From an uncultured Treponema sp. (lineage in GTDB: Bacteria > Spirochaetota > Spirochaetia > Treponematales > Treponemataceae), in assembly GCA_946538875.1 (NCBI GenBank), contig CAMNHD010000122.1:1-5650 (forward strand): 5,650 nucleotides of DNA. The letters run 5' to 3'. Positions 1 through 4,655 of this stretch are shown in pieces; the first letter of the stretch is position 1; every line of letters starts with the position of its first letter. Under the pieces are notes generated by a model that saw only the letters and a list, made by a program, of their open reading frames with translations, had not been told where the DNA came from and made no database searches. Position numbers and translations under genes: made by a program.

Positions 1-145
1 GCTCCGCGCCAGCATCACCGCTTTGGTAAGAGAAGCCCTCATCAGCAGAAGATTTGCCACCCCGGTTAGACCTGGCAAGGCGTTCGTATACACCGCCAGT
101 AACATTCCACGGATCAGCCGAAGTGTCAAAATCCCCGTTATTCAT
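1..145 (-). CDS. Unrecognised protein, N-terminal 48 residues only (runs off the window)
   Basis: The minus strand is open from an ATG at 145-143 to the window edge (48 codons plus one base). The peptide begins MNNGDFDTSADPWNVTGG and continues polar, rich in Gly, Ser, Asp and Ala, with no signal peptide, membrane segment or motif that I recognise. It is supported as a real gene by a strong ribosome binding site, AAGGAG, 8 bases before the ATG, and by its place only 5 bases after the parB stop codon. It is therefore the third gene of a parA-parB-X operon and is probably translationally coupled to parB. A low-complexity polar start fits a flexible N-terminal tail of a cytoplasmic protein, but this is a guess. 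No function can be given from this fragment. Confidence 0.72.
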   Translation of the reverse strand, partial: MNNGDFDTSADPWNVTGGVYERLARSNRGGKSSADEGFSYQSGDAGAE

Positions 146-150
146 AAGAC

Positions 151-1146
151 TTACTCCTTATTATTGATGATTATATTGTATATCCTATCCAAGTCATCAG
201 CACTAAAATACGTGATAGTCACGGTTCCAGACTTAAAGTCCCCCTTGAGCTGAACCTTAGTACCAAGCACTTCTATGAATTTCTGCTCCATCGCAATATA
301 GTTAGGATCCCGCCTGTCAACACCAGAGGCAGAATCCTTAGCCGTCATTGAAGAAGCCCTCTTACCACCGTTAAGTTCCTGGGCCTGGCTCTCGCACTGA
401 CGCACAGAAAGCCCCTTGCCCATAATCCGGTTGAACAGAACCTTCTGGTCCGCAGGATTAATCACGCTGAGCAAGGCACGGGCATGACCGCTGGTCATCT
501 GTCCCGAAGCAAGAGCATTCTGCATCTCCTCAGGAAGCTTAAGCAGACGTATACAGTTTGCCACAGTCGAACGGTTCTTGCCCACACGCTGTGCAACCTG
601 TTCCTGAGTAATATTCTCAAGTTCCATCAGCTGATAGTAAGCCTGAGCCTCTTCAACAGGGTTCAAGTCAGTACGCTGAATATTTTCAATGAGAGCAACT
701 TCCAGTTTACGGGCGTCAGAATACTTGCGCAGCTGAACAGGCACTTTTTCAAGTCCAGCAGCACGGGCAGCCCTGGTTCTACGTTCACCGGCAATAATAT
801 AGAAAGAACCGTCACCGGCATCTTCGATGATGATAGGCGAAAGAACACCTTCCTGACGCACAGAAGCAGTAAGTTCCTCAAGCTTTTCCTGGTCAAAATA
901 AAGACGAGGCTGCCTGGGGTTAGGCTTAAGGAGCGAAACGTCAACCCAAAGAGTTCCATTTTCGTCAGTGCTTATACCATCAGGCAGATCAGGTCTGGCA
1001 ACAGTGTCCACCTCTTTGGTAATCTGTTCAGAGAGAGCCTCGCCTTCACTTGGGGAAAGGATTTCATCCGGCACAGAACTCTCAATAGAACTTTCATTCA
1101 TAAGAGCATCCAGCCCCTTGCCCAGTCTATGAGTTTGTTTAGCCAC
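151..1146 (-). CDS. parB: ParB/Spo0J chromosome-partitioning protein (CTP-dependent DNA clamp)
   Basis: This 331-residue protein has all the ParB parts in order. An N-terminal ParA-contacting motif, RLGKGLDALM, lies at residues 7-16. A long acidic linker (about 17-63) follows. The N-terminal CTP-binding domain has PNPRQPR (75-81), GERRTRAAR (120-128) and ENIQR (154-158). A helix-turn-helix for parS binding (about 180-203) is followed by SGHARALL (219-226), and a C-terminal dimerisation domain lies at about 280-331. By family knowledge, ParB binds parS near the origin, loads and slides as a CTP-gated clamp, and stimulates the ParA ATPase. The start is a GTG at 1146-1144, chosen because it places RLGKGLDAL at the usual distance from the N-terminus and has AGAGGTG 7 bases upstream inside parA. 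The gene overlaps parA by 8 bases. No parS site was seen in the window. Confidence 0.96.
   Translation of the reverse strand: MAKQTHRLGKGLDALMNESSIESSVPDEILSPSEGEALSEQITKEVDTVARPDLPDGISTDENGTLWVDVSLLKPNPRQPRLYFDQEKLEELTASVRQEGVLSPIIIEDAGDGSFYIIAGERRTRAARAAGLEKVPVQLRKYSDARKLEVALIENIQRTDLNPVEEAQAYYQLMELENITQEQVAQRVGKNRSTVANCIRLLKLPEEMQNALASGQMTSGHARALLSVINPADQKVLFNRIMGKGLSVRQCESQAQELNGGKRASSMTAKDSASGVDRRDPNYIAMEQKFIEVLGTKVQLKGDFKSGTVTITYFSADDLDRIYNIIINNKE
154..159 (-). promoter_or_regulatory. Ribosome binding site of the gene after parB, inside the parB 3' end
   Basis: The minus strand reads AAGGAG here, 8 bases before the ATG at 145. It is formed by the last two sense codons of parB (AAG GAG, Lys-Glu) just before its TAA stop. 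A ribosome finishing parB therefore sits on the start site of the next gene, which suggests coupled translation. It also decides the start of that gene. Confidence 0.75.
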
Positions 1147-1894
1147 GACTCAGCACCTCTTCAGCAAGTTTCTGATAACTTTTTGCGCCCACACAATTAG
1201 AATCATAGAGGCAGATAGGCTCACCATGGGAAGGAGCTTCGGAAAGGCGTATATTGCGGGGAATAATTGTATTGAACACCACGTCCTTAAAGTAACTCTT
1301 CACCTGCATCACAACATCCTGCGCAAGACGGGTACGGCTGTCATACATCGTAAAGAAGATACCACCGATGACAAGATTCTTGTTTATGCCCTGCTGCACC
1401 TTCTTTACAGTCTGCAGAAGAAGCGTTATACCCTCAAGGGCAAAGTACTCGCACTGCATAGGCACAAGCACAGCATCCGCCGCCGCAAGACCGTTCAGCG
1501 TAAGAATACCAAGGCTCGGCGGACAGTCAATAAGGATGTAGTCATACACATTGCGCACCGGCTCAAGGGCATTCTTAAGGAAAAACTCACGGTTTTCCTG
1601 CTCAACAAGCTCAATTGCCGCACCGGACAAGTCAATGGAAGCAGAAATCACATCCAGATTCTTGACCGCCGAATGCTTCACCGCCTGCTCAACAGTAGCA
1701 AGCCCCGCAATCAGCTCGTAAACAGTAGGCTTATCCTTACTCACGCCCACACCGCTGGACATGTTTCCCTGGCTGTCAAAGTCAACGAGAAGAACTTTTT
1801 TACCCGCAAGTGCAATATATGCACCGATGTTTATGGCCGAAGTGGTTTTTCCAACACCACCCTTTTGGTTCACAAAAACAAATACCTTTCCCAT
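1139..1894 (-). CDS. parA: ParA/Soj chromosome-partitioning ATPase
   Basis: This is a 251-residue deviant-Walker ATPase of the small, Soj-like type without an N-terminal DNA-binding extension. The deviant Walker A, KGGVGKTT, is at residues 11-18 with the signature lysine K11. The Walker A' segment is DFDSQGN at 38-44, where Ser replaces the more usual Pro of DxDPQGN. The Walker B is YILIDCPPSLG with D123. The conserved C-terminal stretch IPRNIRLSEAPSHG carries basic residues used for non-specific DNA binding. ATP-bound dimers coat the nucleoid and ParB triggers hydrolysis, which moves the origin regions apart. The ATG at 1894-1892 is the only sensible start because it lies ten codons before the P-loop. 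There is no Shine-Dalgarno sequence before it, and the likely promoter lies within 20 bases (see the promoter entry). The stop overlaps the parB start. Confidence 0.96.
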   Translation of the reverse strand: MGKVFVFVNQKGGVGKTTSAINIGAYIALAGKKVLLVDFDSQGNMSSGVGVSKDKPTVYELIAGLATVEQAVKHSAVKNLDVISASIDLSGAAIELVEQENREFFLKNALEPVRNVYDYILIDCPPSLGILTLNGLAAADAVLVPMQCEYFALEGITLLLQTVKKVQQGINKNLVIGGIFFTMYDSRTRLAQDVVMQVKSYFKDVVFNTIIPRNIRLSEAPSHGEPICLYDSNCVGAKSYQKLAEEVLSRG

Positions 1895-1903
1895 AATAGA
1901 TAT

Positions 1904-1912
1904 AGTGTATCA
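1904..1912 (-). promoter_or_regulatory. Probable parA promoter: extended -10 (TGATACACT)
   Basis: On the minus strand TGATACACT combines the TGn extension with a -10-like hexamer, TACACT. An eight-base A tract (complement of T 1913-1920) lies just upstream, which helps weak promoters. The hexamer ends only 9 bases before the parA ATG, so initiation 6-8 bases downstream would leave a leader of about 2-4 bases. No good -35 at 17 bases is visible: TTGCCA at 1939-1934 is 24 bases away. This is read by eye and not tested. Confidence 0.45.
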
Positions 1913-2033
1913 TTTTTTTTAATTGAAGTATAGTGGCAAATTACAAATCTGGAGCCGCCTGAATTTTCCACAGTCCACCCCATATCTGAAACCGGCCGTC
2001 CACCAAACCGCATTCCCCGCTTTCCAGAGTTCC

Positions 2034-2051
2034 GGCGGGACCCCTCCCGCC
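2034..2051. repeat. Perfect 7-bp inverted repeat, 4-base loop
   Basis: GGCGGGA (2034-2040) and TCCCGCC (2045-2051) are exact reverse complements around CCCC. The stem is almost all G-C pairs and should be stable in either RNA or single-stranded DNA. No T-run follows on either strand, so it is not a standard intrinsic terminator. Confidence 0.7.
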
Positions 2052-2066
2052 TCCATTCCTCCCTCC
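2041..2066 (-). other. G-rich run with G-quadruplex potential on the parA coding strand
   Basis: The plus strand is nearly all pyrimidine here. The minus strand has seven G-runs of 2-4 bases separated by 1-3 bases, including GGGAGG and GGCGGGAGGGG. Four or more two-G tracts with very short loops suit a two-layer quadruplex. A three-layer one lacks a fourth GGG run. The last G-runs are also one arm of the 2034-2051 hairpin, so the two structures would compete. It lies about 150 bases upstream of the parA start. Confidence 0.4.
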
Positions 2067-2070
2067 GGTC

Positions 2071-2094
2071 GGAACCGCCTGCGGCGGCCCTTCC
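2071..2094. repeat. Bulged GC hairpin (GGAA-CCGCC-TGC-GGCGG-TTCC)
   Basis: GGAA (2071-2074) pairs with TTCC (2091-2094), and CCGCC (2075-2079) pairs with GGCGG (2083-2087). The loop is TGC, and three unpaired C bases (2088-2090) bulge on one side. Bases 2070-2075 could instead pair with GTTCCG at 2029-2034, so two alternative folds are possible. Confidence 0.55.
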
Positions 2095-2100
2095 AATCGG

Positions 2101-2126
2101 GGCTAGCCTGTGCAGGTACACATGTG
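2101..2126. repeat. Cluster of three small palindromes
   Basis: GGCTAGCC (2101-2108) and CACATGTG (2119-2126) are perfect 8-base palindromes. Between them, sharing two bases with the first, lies CCTG-TG-CAGG (2107-2116). Three dyads in 26 bases next to the GC block could be a protein binding region or a repeat boundary. There is no direct evidence for either. Confidence 0.4.
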
Positions 2127-2178
2127 CTTTTGAGATTCATGGAAAATCAAAAAGTATTTGCCTTGATTGCGCTTCCTC

Positions 2179-2208
2179 TGCTGTCCCAGATTGCCTGATT
2201 CTGCAGCA
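2179..2208. repeat. Weak imperfect hairpin downstream of the cyclase gene
   Basis: TGCTG (2179-2183) pairs with CAGCA (2204-2208) and CAGA (2187-2190) pairs with TCTG (2200-2203), with a TCC bulge and a nine-base loop. It lies 14 bases beyond the stop of the minus-strand cyclase gene and could mark its mRNA end. No T-tract follows on the minus strand, so a Rho-independent terminator is not supported. Confidence 0.3.
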
Positions 2209-2221
2209 TTAACTTCAACTT

Positions 2222-2893
2222 TTACAACCAGATTTGACGGCACTTCAATTCCTTGTCGTCATAAAGGTTCCTGAGAACGCAATTTCTTTCAGCCTGCCTG
2301 ACATTCTCCGGAACCTTTATCATTTTAAATACATTGTCGGAAATCATAATCGAGTTGGCGTCTTCAGCAGCCTTAAGTTGTCCCTGTAAACGTACAGCGG
2401 CGTTGATGGCTTCCCCCATATATTCATGCTTTCCTAAAAGATTCATATGAATCAGTCGTCCCCGGTCTATTCCGTAGGCAAAGCCGAATCTTTTTGGTTC
2501 TATCTTGTATTCTTTCAAAATTTTCTCAAGGGTATTGCAGAAGATTTTGTTGCCTTTTTCCATAAACTCATAAAGACTGTCAGCAAACTGGTGGCGGTAT
2601 AAAATAATAAAACCATCGCCTACAAATTTATAAGGTTTACATCTTAGTGAAAAATATGGATTTCTGCTAAGAGTGTTAAAAATAGATTTCCAGAGTTTTC
2701 TCCAGACTTTTATATTTCCTGAATTCTGAAGTTTTTCAAGGATTACAGAGGAGGAACACAAATCCATTACAACAATAAAATAATAGTTTTTCAAATTTTC
2801 CTTTACTTCTTCTAACTGGGCAAGTTCTTTTTTTTTCAAATTTTCCTTTACTTCTTCTAACTGAGCAAGTTCTTTTTTATCAGACAAAAACAT
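2222..2893 (-). CDS. Small stand-alone class III adenylate/guanylate cyclase with a coiled-coil N-terminus
   Basis: Residues 36-200 of this 223-residue protein read as a class III nucleotide cyclase homology domain. The first metal-binding Asp is D44 in IVVMDLCSSS. The second is D93 in KFVGDGFIILY. A GFAYGIDRG segment (137-145) leads into YMGEAINAAVRLQ (158-170). By alignment with mammalian cyclase numbering, K89 fits the adenine-reading Lys, E157 sits where Asp or Thr is usual, N164 and R168 fit the transition-state Asn and Arg. All catalytic positions are filled, so cyclic nucleotide synthesis as a homodimer is likely. The substrate is uncertain, with ATP favoured by K89. There is no membrane segment, receiver or other sensor domain. 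Residues 6-35 are two copies of a charged 15-residue repeat. The gene is AT-rich (28-33% G+C in two sampled 60-base lines, against 47-55% in parB and pyrG), suggesting separate origin. A weak GGAAG lies 6 bases before the ATG. Confidence 0.8.
   Translation of the reverse strand: MFLSDKKELAQLEEVKENLKKKELAQLEEVKENLKNYYFIVVMDLCSSSVILEKLQNSGNIKVWRKLWKSIFNTLSRNPYFSLRCKPYKFVGDGFIILYRHQFADSLYEFMEKGNKIFCNTLEKILKEYKIEPKRFGFAYGIDRGRLIHMNLLGKHEYMGEAINAAVRLQGQLKAAEDANSIMISDNVFKMIKVPENVRQAERNCVLRNLYDDKELKCRQIWL
2787..2878 (-). repeat. In-frame 45-bp tandem duplication inside the cyclase gene
   Basis: Bases 2787-2833 recur at 2832-2878 with period 45 and a single difference (G2819 versus A2864). That difference is synonymous (Ala GCC/GCT). 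The repeat encodes KKELAQLEEVKENLK twice (residues 6-20 and 21-35), an amphipathic charged helix that should extend a coiled coil. Since 45 is a multiple of three, gain or loss of units keeps the frame. Near identity at DNA level points to a recent duplication. T-rich runs at the unit borders favour slippage. Confidence 0.9.
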
Positions 2894-2926
2894 AATTTTC
2901 TTCCAGAATTCAAGACTGTATATATA

Positions 2927-2955
2927 TTAATATATGCTTTTTTGATTTAAGTCAA
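2927..2955 (-). promoter_or_regulatory. Probable promoter of the cyclase gene
   Basis: On the minus strand TTGACT (2955-2950) is a good -35 hexamer. Downstream lies an A+T-only stretch offering TATATT at 2934-2929 (15-base spacer) or TATTAA at 2932-2927 (17-base spacer). The exact -10 cannot be fixed by eye. The predicted start lies about 25-30 bases before the ATG at 2893, leaving room for a normal leader. Confidence 0.5.
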
Positions 2956-3026
2956 TTTACGAGAAATACCAATCGGCAGGTGACCAATTCAGTTCCTTTC
3001 CAAACCCCATCTTGACCAAAAGCCAA

Positions 3027-3032
3027 TATAAT
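3027..3032 (+). promoter_or_regulatory. pyrG promoter -10 box (perfect TATAAT)
   Basis: A consensus TATAAT lies 16 bases before the pyrG ATG at 3049. No good -35 is seen at 16-18 bases, and TTGACC at 3012-3017 is only 9 bases away. Initiation about 7 bases downstream, near 3039, gives a leader of about 10 bases. The ATG at 3031 overlaps this box, which argues against it as the translation start. Confidence 0.55.
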
Positions 3033-3048
3033 GGGAAAATATGAAGTT

Positions 3049-4653
3049 ATGAGTAAGTATATTCTTGTTACCAGCGGAGTGTGCTCCAGTTTAGGCAAAG
3101 GTGTGGCAGCCAGTACAATCGGCAGCCTTTTGGAATGCAGCGGGCTCAAGATAGCCATGCTTAAATGCGACCCGTACATCAATGTGGATGCGGGCAACAT
3201 CAGCCCTTACCAGCACGGAGAAGTGTACGTCACCGAAGACGGTGCGGAAACCGATCTTGACCTTGGAAACTTTGCGCGCTTTACATCTCTGAACCTGAAC
3301 AACGAAAACTGTCTTTCAATGGGCAAGGTTTACGAAAACGTAATCCGCAATGAACGCGCAGGACGCTACAACGGACGCACCGTACAAGTAATTCCTCATA
3401 TCACTGACGAAATCAAGCGCTGCATCCGCCACCTTGGAACTTCCACCGGGGCAGATGTGGTCATAGTGGAAATCGGCGGCACAGTAGGCGACATAGAGGC
3501 AGTTCCATACCTTGAAGCCGCCCGTCAGCTCATCCACGAACAGGGAAAGGGCAATGCGCTCAGTGTCCACATAACATTCATCCCGGTAATCACAGGCGGA
3601 GAACTAAAGTCCAAGCCCACCCAGCACTCCGTAAAGCAGCTCCAGGAAATCGGTATACAGCCGGATGTTCTGGTATGCCGCTGCTCAGGTCAGGTTGAAG
3701 AAGGCATGAAGAAAAAGATTGCACTCTTCTGTAATGTCAACCCCGGTGCGGTTTTTGTTTCCCCCGATGTGCAGAAGTCCACATACGAGCTCCCTGTAAT
3801 CTTCCACAAGCAGGGGCTGGACCAGAAGATTCTCGAGCGTCTGGGTCTGGGAGGGCGCACAACCGATATCCGTCAGTGGACAGACTTCCTTGACAAGCTT
3901 GACCACCCTGCAAAAAAAGTCACCATCGGCATGGTTGGAAAAAAAGACTATCTGGACAACTGCTACAAATCAGTCCAGGAATCACTTTCGCACGCAGCGG
4001 TCACAGCAAACAGCGCAGAAATCACAATTAAGAAAATCGACGCCGAGACTCTTGAAAACTCCGCCGACCTTTCCTCATATTTTTCAGATGTGGACGGAAT
4101 TGTTGTCCCGGGAAATTACGGTCAGCGCGGCTTCCTTGGTCTCCTGAGCACAGTCCGCTATGCCCGCGAGAACAAGATTCCATTCCTTGGCATTGACCTT
4201 GGAATGCAGCTCATGGCCATAGATACCGCCCGTGCACTCTGCGGCTGGGAAGATGCCGACACTACTGAATTCATCCAGAACTCCAAGCACCCGGTTATTT
4301 CTCTTCCAGAAGAACAGACAGGACCTTCCGAAGGAGTCATGAAACTTGGCGCAAGCGAAGTTGATATTACCCAGGGAACAAAACTTTATTCCATATACAA
4401 CTCAGCAAAGATTGTCGAGCGCCACCGTTCAAAGTACACCTTTGACCGCCGCTACACCCAGGACATGACAAGCCACGGTCTTATCACAAGCGCAAAGGCC
4501 GCCTCGGACAGCCAGACCGAAGCCTTTGAGTGGCTGGACCATCCTTGGGGAATAGGCGTCCAGTACCACCCAGAATTCGTAAGCCGTCCAAACAAACCGC
4601 ACCCTCTGTTCGTCTCGTTCATTCAGGCGGCTCTGGATAAACGCGGAGAATAA
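3049..4653 (+). CDS. pyrG: CTP synthase with intact synthetase domain but no glutaminase cysteine
   Basis: The enzyme makes CTP from UTP, ATP and ammonia in the cytoplasm, the last step of pyrimidine nucleotide synthesis. The 534-residue length is normal. The N-terminal synthetase domain is well kept: P-loop SSLGKG (13-18), KCDPYINVD, HGEVYVTEDGAETDLDLG, EIGGTVGDIE and KSKPTQHSVK. The C-terminal class I glutamine amidotransferase domain keeps ERHRSKY and QYHPEF (H507, E509), but the nucleophile motif is GIDLGMQ: Asp383 (codon GAC 4195-4197) replaces the invariant Cys (E. coli C379). PGG is PGN (N356) and RGxEG is RGFLG (L363). Glutamine hydrolysis should fail, leaving ammonia-dependent synthesis. 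The start at 3049 gives MSKYILVTSG, matching family N-termini. An in-frame ATG at 3031 lies inside the TATAAT box. A weak GAAG precedes the start. The gene leads an operon with lptC and lptA. Confidence 0.96.
   Translation: MSKYILVTSGVCSSLGKGVAASTIGSLLECSGLKIAMLKCDPYINVDAGNISPYQHGEVYVTEDGAETDLDLGNFARFTSLNLNNENCLSMGKVYENVIRNERAGRYNGRTVQVIPHITDEIKRCIRHLGTSTGADVVIVEIGGTVGDIEAVPYLEAARQLIHEQGKGNALSVHITFIPVITGGELKSKPTQHSVKQLQEIGIQPDVLVCRCSGQVEEGMKKKIALFCNVNPGAVFVSPDVQKSTYELPVIFHKQGLDQKILERLGLGGRTTDIRQWTDFLDKLDHPAKKVTIGMVGKKDYLDNCYKSVQESLSHAAVTANSAEITIKKIDAETLENSADLSSYFSDVDGIVVPGNYGQRGFLGLLSTVRYARENKIPFLGIDLGMQLMAIDTARALCGWEDADTTEFIQNSKHPVISLPEEQTGPSEGVMKLGASEVDITQGTKLYSIYNSAKIVERHRSKYTFDRRYTQDMTSHGLITSAKAASDSQTEAFEWLDHPWGIGVQYHPEFVSRPNKPHPLFVSFIQAALDKRGE
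4645..4648 (+). promoter_or_regulatory. Ribosome binding site of lptC, inside the pyrG 3' end
   Basis: GGAG lies 7 bases before the ATG at 4656 and is part of the last pyrG codons, before its TAA. This placement fixes the lptC start and supports coupled translation from pyrG. Confidence 0.7.
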
Positions 4654-4655
4654 GA

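Larger units (their letters stand above)
2010..2100. other. GC-rich self-complementary intergenic block (possible structured RNA or dispersed repeat)
   Basis: The gene-free stretch 1895-2221 holds the parA promoter at its left end and this block in the middle. Positions 2041-2100 are 73% G+C, against about 30% in the cyclase gene to the right. The block has nested inverted repeats. GTTCCG at 2029-2034 pairs with CGGAAC at 2070-2075. Inside lies GGCGGGA-CCCC-TCCCGCC (2034-2051, sharing base 2034 with the outer stem), and beside it a second hairpin at 2071-2094. On the minus strand the block also begins with AGCCCCGATTGGAAGGG, which looks like an interspersed-element motif, but I cannot verify copies elsewhere. 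An ORF of 73 codons crosses the block on the minus strand but has no coding character. It would lie upstream of parA on its coding strand. Candidates are a structured RNA, a terminator-like or attenuator region, or a chromosomal repeat. Confidence 0.45.

Noticed and set aside
484..1933. Long plus-strand ORFs antisense to parB (484-1200) and parA (1226-1933)
   Set aside because: They mirror the codon pattern of the true genes, have no recognisable domains, and parA/parB are certain on the other strand.
1964..1972. TTTTCCACA, one base from the DnaA box TTATCCACA, upstream of parA
   Set aside because: A single near-match is expected by chance. There is no cluster, no dnaA or dnaN gene and no AT-rich unwinding element, so an origin is not supported.
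1919..2140. Minus-strand ORF of 73 codons across the GC block, and a plus-strand ORF 1923-2198 ending in MENQKVFALIALPLLSQIA
   Set aside because: No ribosome binding site, no motif, composition dominated by Arg/Gly/Pro/Trp from GC-rich repeats, and the two overlap on opposite strands. Most likely non-coding.
2145..2168. AATCAA/TTGATT inverted repeat with TTTTCC on the minus strand as a terminator for the cyclase gene
   Set aside because: The stem is six mostly A-T pairs with a 12-base loop and only a four-T run, too weak to call.
3012..3032. TTGACC plus TATAAT as a standard sigma-70 promoter for pyrG
   Set aside because: The spacer is only 9 bases, against the usual 16-18. Only the -10 box is kept as a feature.
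3031..3048. Six extra N-terminal codons for PyrG from the ATG at 3031
   Set aside because: That ATG is inside the TATAAT box and has no SD site, and the family N-terminus matches MSKYILVTSG from 3049.
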